Source: Pontibacter akesuensis
GTDB taxonomy: Bacteria > Bacteroidota > Bacteroidia > Cytophagales > Hymenobacteraceae
Assembly (NCBI RefSeq): GCF_001611675.1
Contig: NZ_CP014766.1
Span: forward strand, 1,116,001 to 1,180,000
Direction of reading: 5' to 3'
DNA length: 64,000 nt
The notes beneath the pieces were generated by a model that made no database searches, was not told where the DNA came from, and saw only the letters and a program-made list of their open reading frames with translations. How positions within the stretch are numbered: the stretch's first letter is position 1; the number at the start of each line of letters is the position of its first letter. The position numbers were made by a program, and so were the translations under genes. Shown here piece after piece: positions 9,106 to 17,950 of this stretch.

Positions 9106-9618
9106 TTATACACCTACTAAGTTACTTCTTCTCTCCATCAGGCAAGTGTCGCGCCACTGCCCGTGTAACTGCCCCAGGCGCTCACGCACGCCAACCGTTC
9201 GGAAGCCGCACTGGGCATGCAACTTTATACTTGCGGTGTTCTCTACCAGAATGTGGGCCTGCAGCATCCAGATTCCAGCCTGCTCAGAAGCTGGAACCAG
9301 CTCCTGCAAAAGCCGCTTGCCTATTCCCTGCCCCATAGAATCAGGGTGTACGTAAACACTGTCCTCGGCCACCCCGCCATACACACACCTCCCCGATACC
9401 GGCGAGAGCGCCGCCCAGCCCACCACGCGTCCTTCCACAGTGGCTACAAAACGGCAGCTTTTCAGGTGTTTCGCATCCCACTCCGCCCACTCGGGCGCTT
9501 TTGTCTCCAAGGTGGCGTTGTTGGTAGCCATACCCCGTTCGTAGATTTCCTTTACCTGCGGATAGTGCTCAGCCAGCATCGCCGATACCAAAACTGAGCG
9601 TTGTGTGGTCGTTTCCAT
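9106..9618 (-). CDS. arsN: GNAT N-acetyltransferase, phosphinothricin/ArsN-like
   Basis: A 170-residue GNAT enzyme when started at the ATG at 9618; the longer frame to 9762 adds a non-conserved leader. Motif A is GQGIGKRLLQELV; the stretches VVGWAALSPVSGRCVYGGVAEDSVYV and LHAQCGFRTVGVRERLGQLHGQWRDTCLMER match phosphinothricin acetyltransferases and their ArsN relatives, which acetylate the free amine of phosphinothricin or arsinothricin. The position between arsI-like and sigZ-like genes favours ArsN. Substrate is inferred from family and context only. Confidence 0.75.
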   Translation of the reverse strand: METTTQRSVLVSAMLAEHYPQVKEIYERGMATNNATLETKAPEWAEWDAKHLKSCRFVATVEGRVVGWAALSPVSGRCVYGGVAEDSVYVHPDSMGQGIGKRLLQELVPASEQAGIWMLQAHILVENTASIKLHAQCGFRTVGVRERLGQLHGQWRDTCLMERRSNLVGV

Positions 9619-9775
9619 CTTCTTATCAGTTACTAAATATAAGCATGCGAAAGGCATATTGCTATACCTTCCGCCTGATTGCATGGATTGTTTTGTACTA
9701 AGGGTATGGCGGCCCATACTTTGCTGCGTTGCCTGACTTATAAGCCAGTGGGAAAGAAACACAGAAGTATAGCGC

Positions 9776-10186
9776 CTAAACAGCCTCGGCTGTCGCGTTG
9801 GCGTTGGCTCCCTCCCCGTAAACGGTCGATTCGCCGAAAGTATAGAAAGCCTCCCAGTCCACGCCCTGTGGGTCCGTGATCCACGACTTTTCGGATTTTG
9901 CGTAGCAGCAGGTGCATTTGCCCTCTTCGCGGATAGCGCCTTTCGCTTGCTTCAGCCGGCCGTATACCTGGTTTAGTTCTTCCGGACTTTCCGCCTGTAT
10001 GCCCAGGTGCTCGATGCCCGCATTTTCGGGGTGAAAGGAGATGGCAAAGTTGACGCGCGGGTCTTCGAGCATCCATTTGGCGTAGTCTTGTTTAAGGACT
10101 GTTGGTGATGTGCCGAAAAGGGCGGTATAGAAGGCGGTGGATTCTTCTAAATTCTTTACTCTTACGTTTACGTGAAATCTTTTCAT
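9776..10186 (-). CDS. arsI: ArsI/CadI-family vicinal oxygen chelate metalloenzyme
   Basis: A 136-residue glyoxalase-fold protein, started at ATG 10186 (MKRFHVNVRVKNLEESTAFY). The family metal ligands are visible at H5, H60 and E112 (TDPQGVDWE), and a CTCC motif at residues 91-94 matches the vicinal Cys pair that binds trivalent organoarsenicals in ArsI C-As lyases. ArsI demethylates MAs(III) using Fe(II) and oxygen; close CadI homologues are cadmium-induced. It is the first gene of a codirectional trio, with a 157-nt gap before the arsN-like gene. No arsR, arsB or acr3 is visible here. Confidence 0.8.
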   Translation of the reverse strand: MKRFHVNVRVKNLEESTAFYTALFGTSPTVLKQDYAKWMLEDPRVNFAISFHPENAGIEHLGIQAESPEELNQVYGRLKQAKGAIREEGKCTCCYAKSEKSWITDPQGVDWEAFYTFGESTVYGEGANANATAEAV

Positions 10187-10410
10187 GGCTGTGTCTTTAA
10201 GGTGTTTTCGTTGATTACACTCTGATGACGGAGCCATGTCAGAAAAGACGCAGGATATAGAAAAAATATTTAAGCTTATTTTTTAGTTGACTTAGCGCTT
10301 ATGATTCACTCAATCTTGATGTGGCATTTTACAGGTATATCACATCAAATAATTCCAAAAAATTTTGGCCTGAAGTATACAGTACCCGCAGATTGATCAA
10401 GACCTGAACA

Positions 10411-10455
10411 AAAAAAGCTGCCAGCTTTGGGCATGTTCCCCAAAGCTGGCAGCTT
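10411..10455 (-). terminator. Intrinsic terminator of the first DUF3857 gene
   Basis: A 17-bp perfect stem (10415-10431 with 10439-10455) with a 7-nt loop. On the minus strand it is followed by a U-run from the A-tract at 10410-10416. It lies about 25 nt past the stop of the leftward gene. Confidence 0.9.
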
Positions 10456-10480
10456 CTATCAAAAATTTCTGCAATTATAC

Positions 10481-12397
10481 TTACGGCACGTTCTTCACAA
10501 ACACCACCTGCTCGGCGTCTGCCTTAATCACGTTGTTCAGGAATTCCACCAAGCCAGCATAAGTCTCTGGCTTATAGCGGCCCCTGTACATTTTCATGGT
10601 GCGCACGTACAGCACGCGCTGCCCCTCTACCTCCACCGATGCACTGTACTCACCGAACACTGATTTATAACTTATTTCACCCGGCAGATACTCCACCGCG
10701 TAACCGGTTGGCACGTCAATTTCCACGGTGTCCACATCCAGAAAAGCCGACAGGCGCACCACGTCGCTAAGGCGCTCTGCCTTCTGCTGCGGTGCGTATG
10801 TCCACTTGTTCATCAGGTTCGGCGACACGAACATACGCCTGCCGCTAAGGGTGGCGCACTGGCGCAGGCTTAGCTCCAGGTTTTCCGTTACGCTGGGCAA
10901 GCGGTCTTTTTTCTGGCTGAAGTTATACTTGCTGATCTCAAACGGCGGCGCCTTTACCTGCTCATACAGCCACTTCCGCTGCTCCTCGGGCTTCAGGTGG
11001 TTCATCACCCCATCACGGATCTCCTGCTGCGAGCCGGTGTAAAGGGTCTGCACCTTGGCCACGCCGCTGCCTTTCTCGTCGAGCTTTATATTTATACTTC
11101 TGATCTGCTGATTGTCGGTTGCCCCGTACGTGGTGGTCTTAACCAACTTGCCCCCTTCTGGTGTTATCAGCAGGGCATGGCGGTTACCGGTGTTGGTACC
11201 GTTGTAGCCGGCAGCCTCCGTCTGGCTAGTACACTCCAGCCACATGGTATCCTGCGCCATAGGCACCATCAGCAGCACGTGGTTAAACTGGCTGCTCGGG
11301 AAGTCAGTCTTGATATCGGCCACATTGTCTCCGGCCTTTATGAGCGCGTAAACCGAGTTCACGCCCACCGCCTGCAGCATGGCTTTGGTATAGTTGGTAA
11401 GGGCTTTGCAGTCACCGTAGCCTTTGGTGTCCACAAAGCTCGCCTCAAAGGGCTGCCAGCCGCCAATGCCCAACTGGATGGATACGTAGCGGGTCTTGCC
11501 CTGCAGGTAATCGTACACCAGGCGCACTTTATCCTCCTCTGTTTTGGCGTTGGCAGTAAGTTGCTTCAGCTTCTGAATTGTTTCCTGTGGCAGCACATCG
11601 CGCCCCACGTTCAGCTTGTTCTGCCAGATGCCGAGGTCTTTCCAGGTGGCCATACTTCCCTTGTAGCCCTCTACCTCAAACTCATTCGGGGCAGTGAGCA
11701 CGCTTGGCACCAACTCCTCAGGGCTTGGGCCATACGGCTCTGTCTCCAGCGGCTTCAGGTTGCTTACCTCCCAGAAATAGCGCTCCTGCGTGCCCACAGT
11801 GCTCACGGCCACTTTCTTTGTCAGGTTGCTTTCGCGGTAGCGCAATTTCATGCCGGCAGGCATCAGCACCTCAAACGTAGCTTTCTCCACCGACAGCCGC
11901 TCCCCATCCTGCGGGAACCAGTTCGGGTAGAACATCATGTTCCTGCTTGTTACCTCGTACTCAAACTCCACCGTGTACGGGTAAATGCTGTACTCCAGGT
12001 CAGCAATCTTCAGGCGGTTATCCCCGAAAAAAGTATCGTCGCTGTTGCTCACATCCTTTATCTCGTTGTTTTTGAGTGTCTTGATTTTCTTCCCGTACCG
12101 ATCATAGGAGGCGCCTTTAATGTAGCCCACCTTGCTGAGCTTGTCGTAGGGCACATAGAGCCTTGCCCGGTGGTTTCCGTTCTCGTTCAGGATAACGACC
12201 GTGGTTTTAAAACGCGTGGTCCCGCTGCCGAGCGAGTTAACTGTAAACACCGTTTCTTCCGTCTGGATAACGGCATTTGCCCCTTTGGCCAATTCCGATC
12301 TGCCACCCTCTCCAACCGCAAAGGCAGCGGCAGGGAACAACAGCGTAAACAGCCACAGAATCATAATGGCACAGGCTGGGCTTGATGTATTTTTCAT
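10481..12397 (-). CDS. DUF3857 protein with transglutaminase-like domain
   Basis: A 638-residue exported protein (signal peptide ending AAAFA near residue 27). The N-terminal DUF3857 region spans about residues 40-225, followed by a transglutaminase-like core around 285-390. The active-site Cys (C330, in GYGDCKALTNYTKAML) and His (H373, in FNHVLLMV) are present; the usual third acid is Glu (E388 in WLECT) rather than Asp. The C-terminal part is beta-rich and similar to DUF3858. Function in Bacteroidota is unknown; periplasmic peptide or protein processing is a guess. It lies directly downstream of a divergent paralogue in the same orientation. Confidence 0.85.
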   Translation of the reverse strand: MKNTSSPACAIMILWLFTLLFPAAAFAVGEGGRSELAKGANAVIQTEETVFTVNSLGSGTTRFKTTVVILNENGNHRARLYVPYDKLSKVGYIKGASYDRYGKKIKTLKNNEIKDVSNSDDTFFGDNRLKIADLEYSIYPYTVEFEYEVTSRNMMFYPNWFPQDGERLSVEKATFEVLMPAGMKLRYRESNLTKKVAVSTVGTQERYFWEVSNLKPLETEPYGPSPEELVPSVLTAPNEFEVEGYKGSMATWKDLGIWQNKLNVGRDVLPQETIQKLKQLTANAKTEEDKVRLVYDYLQGKTRYVSIQLGIGGWQPFEASFVDTKGYGDCKALTNYTKAMLQAVGVNSVYALIKAGDNVADIKTDFPSSQFNHVLLMVPMAQDTMWLECTSQTEAAGYNGTNTGNRHALLITPEGGKLVKTTTYGATDNQQIRSINIKLDEKGSGVAKVQTLYTGSQQEIRDGVMNHLKPEEQRKWLYEQVKAPPFEISKYNFSQKKDRLPSVTENLELSLRQCATLSGRRMFVSPNLMNKWTYAPQQKAERLSDVVRLSAFLDVDTVEIDVPTGYAVEYLPGEISYKSVFGEYSASVEVEGQRVLYVRTMKMYRGRYKPETYAGLVEFLNNVIKADAEQVVFVKNVP

Positions 12398-12519
12398 CTC
12401 TTAAAGAATTTAGGGCGCGTAAGCAGGCAAACAGAAAATGATTATCCTGCAGCAGCAGGTGCCACTCCAGGATAATCATCGCTGTACTTTCCCGTTACAT
12501 GCCTTATTTAAAAATGTGC

Positions 12520-14505
12520 TTAGTTAGCTGCAACCTTCTTCAGTACAATCTGCTCGGCCTGCTTCGCGATAATCTGGTCGAAGAACTCTTTCAGGTACGC
12601 GTACTCAGGGGCATAAAATACAGGCTTGTTAATGCTTATCTTGCTCATAACCTGGATGGAGTTACCCTGCTGCTGCACCATGTACACAAAACGCCCGGCA
12701 CTCTCTGGCAGATTCACGGCAACACTCTTCGGTGTCTCGTCTACCTGGTAACCTTCCGGTATGGTGATGCGGCAGATGTAGGTCTGGTCAAGCGGCATGG
12801 CAAAGTCTACGGGGTAAAGGCGCTCTTTCAGTTTAAAAGGGTTCTCATCCTCGCCACGGCCCAGCATCGGGTTCAGGTAAATGATGTTGCTGGAGCGGCC
12901 ACTGCCGCTGATGTTGATGTCGTAATTGATATCCAGGGCTCCGTTTAGCTGGTCGAGGTTGCTGATAGTTGCCTTAGACATCTTGAAGTCACCTACTTCT
13001 TTGGTCAGGCGCTCCTTATACTTCTCCTCGCCTTCCTCCAGAATCGTTCTGCGCAGGTTCAACGCGCTGTAGCCACCGGATGATTCGTGTCCTGTGCCCA
13101 CAATTTCGCCCTTCTCGTTGATAGTCAGCTCAGCGTTGAACAGGTTAATAGCCTTGTCGGATGGCTGCAGGCTTACCCAGCGCTGGTCTGCTTTCTTGAT
13201 CAGGCGACCACTGCCGTTCAGGCAGCGGGCAGGCAGCATGCCAGGTGTTACAAGCGGGTCTGTGGCATCCAGCAGGTACTCCTTCTCGCCAATGCGCACC
13301 ATAGCCACTACGTAGTTGAACTTGCTTTTCATGGCAGACATCGATGTGTTGATACGCCCGTGGTTGCGTGTGCTTAGAATTACCGGGGCAGCGTCAAGTC
13401 CTGCCTCCAGCAGCATAGAGGTAAGCAACAGGTTGATGTCGGCAGAGTTGCCTTTGCGCTCGTCCCATGCTTTGCGGATGGTGGTGTTGGTGTACAGGCG
13501 CGATTCGCCATTCCAGGTCATGCGCTTTTTCACCACATCGAATATAGCGGCCATTTGCGCCTGCGGGTCCTTGTGCTTTGCCTGCACCACGGCAAGTTCC
13601 TCCTTAAAGAAGCCGCTACGGTTCAGCTGCACCCCAAAATAGCTGCTCTCCAATAAATCTTTGGTCACGTTATTCCAGTCACCGGTCATCACACGCGAAG
13701 GCTGGCCCGGAAAATGAACCCGCTGCAGCTCAAACTCAATCTTGGACTGGTAATCCCGTACGGTGGTGATATACTTCTCCTCCTTCAGGGCAGGCACATC
13801 CTTCATCACCCAAACGTAAGCATTGTTCTGCATGTCCGGGGTCGAGACTGTAGCAGTTCCAGCAACAGTCTCCCGCTTGTTCTCGCTCTTGTAAAGCCCC
13901 TGGTATCCCTGCATTTGAAACTTGTAATCAAAGTATTCTGGTATCTGGGCACGGTACTCGCTCCAGATTGTCGGGATGCTGGTCTGGAACTCCCAATCGC
14001 GCAGGTTGTATACAAAATCGGAGTTGACGGTGTAGGTGATATCAAGTACAGAACCCTCCTTCACGTTCGGCATCGTAAACTTCTTGGCATAGCTGTTTTC
14101 CGAGTTTTTCTCCTCAAATATACTTTTGCCCTCCAGTTTGTCTTTGACAATCTTGCCACCCTCCAGGTTAAAGGTAAACCCTCTGATGGCGGTCACCTTC
14201 TCTTTGCTGGAGCCATCCATGTAAAACGGAACCACCACATCGGCCCAGTCATACGCGGACTTTTTGAAGATTTTGATTCGTATATGGCGTTCGAACACCA
14301 CTTTCAGTTCTCCGATGTAATCGAAGCGGGTAAAGCCGTAATCTGAAAGAATAACGGCGGCGGCGGAAGTGTCTTTGTCATAGACGCTCATTTTGAGCTC
14401 CGCTTCGGAGACCTTTCCAAACTTAGCATCCTGGGCGAACGCCGAAGAAGTGAAGCTGACCAGCAAAACAGCCAGCACATACAGTTTTGTAAAATTTGCT
14501 TTCAT
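12520..14505 (-). CDS. DUF3857 protein with apparently inactive transglutaminase fold
   Basis: A 661-residue paralogue of the next gene downstream, started at ATG 14505 (MKANFTKLYVLAVLLVSF) with signal cleavage after SAFAQ. DUF3857 occupies about residues 40-250. In the transglutaminase core the active-site Cys is replaced by Ser (KGNSADINLLLTSML, S354) and the His by Tyr (FNYVVAMV, Y398), while Asp is kept (LLDATDP, D413). It is therefore probably non-catalytic, or uses other chemistry. It is 122 nt upstream of its paralogue and could be cotranscribed. Confidence 0.85.
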   Translation of the reverse strand: MKANFTKLYVLAVLLVSFTSSAFAQDAKFGKVSEAELKMSVYDKDTSAAAVILSDYGFTRFDYIGELKVVFERHIRIKIFKKSAYDWADVVVPFYMDGSSKEKVTAIRGFTFNLEGGKIVKDKLEGKSIFEEKNSENSYAKKFTMPNVKEGSVLDITYTVNSDFVYNLRDWEFQTSIPTIWSEYRAQIPEYFDYKFQMQGYQGLYKSENKRETVAGTATVSTPDMQNNAYVWVMKDVPALKEEKYITTVRDYQSKIEFELQRVHFPGQPSRVMTGDWNNVTKDLLESSYFGVQLNRSGFFKEELAVVQAKHKDPQAQMAAIFDVVKKRMTWNGESRLYTNTTIRKAWDERKGNSADINLLLTSMLLEAGLDAAPVILSTRNHGRINTSMSAMKSKFNYVVAMVRIGEKEYLLDATDPLVTPGMLPARCLNGSGRLIKKADQRWVSLQPSDKAINLFNAELTINEKGEIVGTGHESSGGYSALNLRRTILEEGEEKYKERLTKEVGDFKMSKATISNLDQLNGALDINYDINISGSGRSSNIIYLNPMLGRGEDENPFKLKERLYPVDFAMPLDQTYICRITIPEGYQVDETPKSVAVNLPESAGRFVYMVQQQGNSIQVMSKISINKPVFYAPEYAYLKEFFDQIIAKQAEQIVLKKVAAN

Positions 14506-14885
14506 GGGCAATTAGAAATTAACAAGAATTATTAGGCAGTTAAAAGATTCTTATTCGGGCGGAGCAGGCAGGGCTTAGGTGGGAGCGCTACAGCTTCTGT
14601 TTATTTTCTAAAGAAAGCAATCAATTTTTATATATTCAAAACATTCTATAAATATTCTTTAAAATATACTCCATACAGCCCACACGCAGTTTAAAACGCT
14701 GGTTTTGTGCAACAACTAGGGCGGCTTATATAATTGGAAGCTACTGCAGCTTTTTAAGGGCTGTTAACTTATACTTGAATATTCATACTTCCTTTTTGGC
14801 TCTACCAAACCGCGCCCGCTCCCGCTGTCATAGTTGCAATATTTGTACTTACAAAGGTTTCAACTGAACGCACACAAGGAGACAT

Positions 14886-14923
14886 AGCCTCTTTAGGAAG
14901 CATAAATGCTTCCTAAAGAGGCT
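14886..14923. repeat. 18-bp perfect hairpin
   Basis: Arms 14886-14903 and 14906-14923 are perfectly complementary with a 2-nt loop. No T-run follows on either strand, so this is not a standard terminator. The sequence AAGGAGACATAG at 14876-14887 recurs in a palindrome near 49566, suggesting a dispersed element. Confidence 0.6.
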
Positions 14924-15018
14924 AAAGATGACTTAAACCTGCCACGCTGCTGACCGGTTGGTTTCACTAAACCACACCAGTGTGTAATGCGGAAAACGCC
15001 TAGAAGAGTGCATAACAA

Positions 15019-15063
15019 AACAAGGCGGGGCATCAGGTAAATTACCTGATGCCCCGCCTTGTT
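15019..15063 (-). terminator. 22-bp stem terminator after the 122-aa gene
   Basis: Arms 15019-15040 and 15042-15063 pair perfectly, GC-rich in the middle. It lies just beyond the stop of the leftward 122-aa gene, with an A-tract at 15017-15020 giving a short U-run on the minus strand. Confidence 0.85.
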
Positions 15064-15084
15064 GGTAGCTTTAACGGTTAGTAG

Positions 15085-15453
15085 TTAAAGATACGATGTA
15101 AAATTTTTCTTGTCGGACCAGAACTCGCGGCAGGCTTCGCGCTGCTCTTCAATAAATTTGGAGTTCCGTTTAAGTTCTTTCCAGTTGCCGTAGCCCAGGC
15201 GTTCGCACATCCTGAAAAAGCTATCGCCTTGGTTCTTTTGTCCTTTCACCCGGACCAAAGCACTTAACAGTGGCCTGCCCTCCTGATACTCTTTTTCAGA
15301 AATTTCGTCTATCACGTCAGTCAGCATCGACTTTTCATGAGAGTTTTCCAGGTTAAGGCCTAGTTCAGCCTCGTAGATCAGGTTTTGGAAGGACATCAGA
15401 TGTGCTCTGCCGCGAGCTACTTGAATGAGTTTCTTTCGTACGCGTGAATTCAT
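15085..15453 (-). CDS. Conserved hypothetical protein, 122 aa
   Basis: A soluble, charged, mostly helical protein without a signal peptide. The segment RPLLSALVRVKGQKNQGDSFFRMCERLGYG (about residues 60-90) looks conserved; I have seen similar RPLLSALV...GDGFF stretches in uncharacterised bacterial proteins. The start at 15453 is the only good ATG. The gene is single, ends at a strong terminator, and its base composition matches its neighbours. I cannot assign a function. Confidence 0.65.
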   Translation of the reverse strand: MNSRVRKKLIQVARGRAHLMSFQNLIYEAELGLNLENSHEKSMLTDVIDEISEKEYQEGRPLLSALVRVKGQKNQGDSFFRMCERLGYGNWKELKRNSKFIEEQREACREFWSDKKNFTSYL

Positions 15454-15638
15454 AGTGCAAATTTAGATATGGCGCAGGTTTGGTTCAATCATGCCGGGTG
15501 CAAGCCTGAAAACCGTTTCTGCATTACAGTAAAAGCAATATATATACCTATTAACGTATAGAGGCAACAAAAAGTTGCGCATTGAGTATACTTTTACCCT
15601 TGTTTAAGTGCAAAACTCTCTTGAAGCTGTAGAAGAAG

Positions 15639-16418
15639 CTATTTCCGGAGTATCCGGGGTTGTTTTTCAGAAAGGTATTTCCAGTAGCGCCGCGGCACGT
15701 GGCGCAGGTGCAGCTTTGGATTCTTGCGCTCCGGAATGTTCACGTGATCAAAGTACACCTGCCACAGGTGTTGGTAGCCATCCTCGTCAGCGTGCTTGGC
15801 CTCGGTAGCCAACGCAGCATGCCGCTGGTGCGCCGGCAGTTCCAACTGCACAAGCGACACTGCCTGCAGGTCGTAAAAAGCACCGTAGCGCCGGCGGGTG
15901 TCATAAATAGCCCAGCGCTGGTCGGCGTAGCGCTTCTCGAAGTGTTGGATAACAAGGGGCAGCACATTGAAATCCGGGGAGATGGTGGCGTAAAACAAAT
16001 CGTCGGCCGTTTTTTGAAACCGCACGAACGCCTCCATCCGGTGCTTTTCGCGGTGCACCTGCTTGGCCGCCTGCTGCACCTGCAGCACACAAGGCGCCGC
16101 AAAGTTTCCCTCTATACTTCGCTCTGAACCAAACGCCAGCTTAACATAGTTGAAGATGGTTTGCTCAAAGCCCGGCTGCTCCCACAGGTATGTGTGGTAC
16201 AGCGACTGCAACGCGCCTGCACTCAGCTTCTTTTGCAGCCCTACCCATACGCGCCCTGCTTTCTCTTCGTCGGTTACCACGGCAATGTGCTCGCCAAACA
16301 TACTTGGCTGCGCCAGGTGCTCCTGCTCAATGTCGGTGGGCCAGGCTTTGCGCTCAAAAGCCTCAAACACCACCGTCAGCAGCCCCTCAAACGTGCCATC
16401 GTAAGTATAGAAGTGCAT
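15639..16418 (-). CDS. TIGR03915 family putative DNA repair protein
   Basis: Started at ATG 16418 (MHFYTYDGTFEGLLTVVFEAF), the typical beginning of this family; a TTG two codons upstream is less likely. The 259-residue protein ends with the family's conserved region (VSLVQLELP, YQHLWQVYFDHVNIPERKNPKLHLRHVPRRYWKYLSEK). Homologues are regularly paired with the radical-SAM protein encoded just upstream here, and are fused to uracil-DNA-glycosylase-like domains in other bacteria, hence the proposed role in DNA repair or modification. The exact reaction is not known. Confidence 0.9.
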   Translation of the reverse strand: MHFYTYDGTFEGLLTVVFEAFERKAWPTDIEQEHLAQPSMFGEHIAVVTDEEKAGRVWVGLQKKLSAGALQSLYHTYLWEQPGFEQTIFNYVKLAFGSERSIEGNFAAPCVLQVQQAAKQVHREKHRMEAFVRFQKTADDLFYATISPDFNVLPLVIQHFEKRYADQRWAIYDTRRRYGAFYDLQAVSLVQLELPAHQRHAALATEAKHADEDGYQHLWQVYFDHVNIPERKNPKLHLRHVPRRYWKYLSEKQPRILRK

Positions 16419-16436
16419 CAGCAAGTATAAATTAAA

Positions 16437-16646
16437 TTATTTAACGGCGTTGCGCGCTTTGTCTGCGGTTTCGGCCTTCATGCGCGCCGACAGGTTTTGC
16501 AACTGCGGCACCAGCATGTTTAGCTTGCAGTAAAGCGATACGCGGGCAACTTTCTGGTTCTTTCTCATCACAACTACTTTTTTGGTTTGAACTATCGATT
16601 TAGGAGTATAATTAAGTATACCTGATTTCTTTTTCCTGGCTGTCAT
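16437..16646 (-). CDS. Small basic protein between the repair pair (tentative)
   Basis: A 69-residue frame (start ATG 16646) that fills the gap between the radical-SAM gene, whose stop is 24 nt upstream, and the TIGR03915 gene, whose ATG is 19 nt downstream. It is strongly basic (MTARKKKSGILNYTPKS..., about 16 Lys/Arg), without a membrane segment. Position and spacing fit a third operon member, possibly nucleic-acid binding, but I do not recognise it and it could be a chance frame. Confidence 0.4.
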   Translation of the reverse strand: MTARKKKSGILNYTPKSIVQTKKVVVMRKNQKVARVSLYCKLNMLVPQLQNLSARMKAETADKARNAVK

Positions 16647-16669
16647 CCTCTCCCCTTCTCCATTTTTGC

Positions 16670-17950
16670 TTACCCTGCCTTGCTAAACAGATCCAGCTGC
16701 TGTGTCAGCAATGCGCTGCGCACCGATCCATCGCCAAACACTATCTTTCTGCGGATCGCCTCCGACGCAAAGTCCTGCCGTTGCAGGCTTTTGGTCTGGC
16801 AGGTGATAAAGTACTTTGCCCGCTTCAGCACCACGCCCATCTGGCGCAGGTGCTCGAAGTGGAGCGGTGTAAAGCGCCTGGCCGAAACAATCTTCTGTGC
16901 GCTCTTCATCCCGATACCCGGCACACGCAGAATCACCTCGTAATCCGCCGTGTTAATCTCCACCGGAAAGACATGCCTGTTGCGCAACGCCCATCCCAGT
17001 TTCGGGTCAATGTCCAGGTCCAGGTGCGGCTGCTGTTCATCCACAATCTCTTTCGAATCGAAACCATAAAAGCGCATAAGCCAATCGGCCTGGTAAATGC
17101 GGTTCTCCCGTATAATGGGCGGCTCCGTGATAATCGGGAGGCGATTGTCGCTGCTCACCGGTACGTAGCCCGAGTAGTACACCCGCTTCAGGCTATAGTC
17201 CTGGTACAGTTTGCTCGACAGCTGCAGGATCTGGTAATCGTTCTCAGCCGATGCCCCCACAATCAGCTGGGTGCTTTGCCCGGCCGGCGCAAAAGCGGGT
17301 GCCGACTTGAAAAGCTTCTTCTCCTCCTTCGCCTGCAACAGTTGCTGGCTGATGTTACCCATCGGCACCAGAATCTCCCTGTAGTTCTTCTCCGGTGCCA
17401 GCTGCTGCAAACTCACGTCCGAGGGCAACTCAATGTTCACGCTCAGCCTGTCGGCGTACAACCCAGCTTCCTTTATCAGTTCCTCACTGGCCCCCGGTAT
17501 GGTTTTCAGGTGGATGTAGCCGTTGAACTTATACTCCTGTCGCAGCTTCTTCGCCACCCGCACCAGACGTTCCATGGTGTAGTCGGCGTTCTTAAAAATG
17601 CCCGAGCTCAGGAACAGCCCTTCGATATAGTTGCGCCGGTAAAAGTTGATCGTCAGATCCACCACTTCCTGCACTGTGAAGGCGGCGCGCTTCACATCAT
17701 TGCTTTTGCGGGTAACACAGTAGGCGCAATCGAAAATGCAATGGTTGGTCAGCAGGATCTTCAGCAGCGACACACAGCGGCCATCCTCGGTGTAGCTATG
17801 GCAGATGCCCATGCCTTCTGCGTTGCCCAGCCCTTTGTTCTCGTTCTTCCGCTTTGCACCGCTGGAGGAACAGGAAACATCATACTTGGCGGCATCTGCT
17901 AATATCTTTAGTTTATCTGTTACCTTGCTGTCCATTGCGCTTATCTTCAT
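16670..17950 (-). CDS. Putative DNA modification/repair radical SAM protein (TIGR03916)
   Basis: About 426 residues. The radical-SAM cluster motif is CIFDCAYC (C-x3-C-x2-C) at about residues 71-78, preceded by the family-typical KILADAAKYDVSCSSSG near the N-terminus. The C-terminus has a helix-hairpin-helix (VILRVPGIGMKSAQKIVSARRF), consistent with DNA binding. I used ATG 17950; ATG 17935 is also possible, and a TTG at 17959 extends the frame. It is the partner of the TIGR03915 gene, cotranscribed with it. Substrate and reaction remain unknown for the family. Confidence 0.9.
   Translation of the reverse strand: MKISAMDSKVTDKLKILADAAKYDVSCSSSGAKRKNENKGLGNAEGMGICHSYTEDGRCVSLLKILLTNHCIFDCAYCVTRKSNDVKRAAFTVQEVVDLTINFYRRNYIEGLFLSSGIFKNADYTMERLVRVAKKLRQEYKFNGYIHLKTIPGASEELIKEAGLYADRLSVNIELPSDVSLQQLAPEKNYREILVPMGNISQQLLQAKEEKKLFKSAPAFAPAGQSTQLIVGASAENDYQILQLSSKLYQDYSLKRVYYSGYVPVSSDNRLPIITEPPIIRENRIYQADWLMRFYGFDSKEIVDEQQPHLDLDIDPKLGWALRNRHVFPVEINTADYEVILRVPGIGMKSAQKIVSARRFTPLHFEHLRQMGVVLKRAKYFITCQTKSLQRQDFASEAIRRKIVFGDGSVRSALLTQQLDLFSKAG

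Larger units (their letters stand above)
14506..15084. other. Intergenic region, no gene seen
   Basis: About 510 nt of AT-rich DNA upstream of the DUF3857 gene plus the terminator of the next leftward gene. It contains a long hairpin at 14886-14923 and two copies of the iterated 7-mer or close variants near 14770-14790. I find no plausible reading frame or RNA gene. Confidence 0.5.

Noticed and set aside
10997..12385. A 462-codon plus-strand open frame antisense to the DUF3857 gene
   Set aside because: It mirrors the codon pattern of the real minus-strand gene, has no recognisable domain, and the minus-strand protein has clear family motifs.
16781..17902. A 373-codon plus-strand open frame across the radical-SAM gene
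   Set aside because: Antisense shadow of a well-identified gene.
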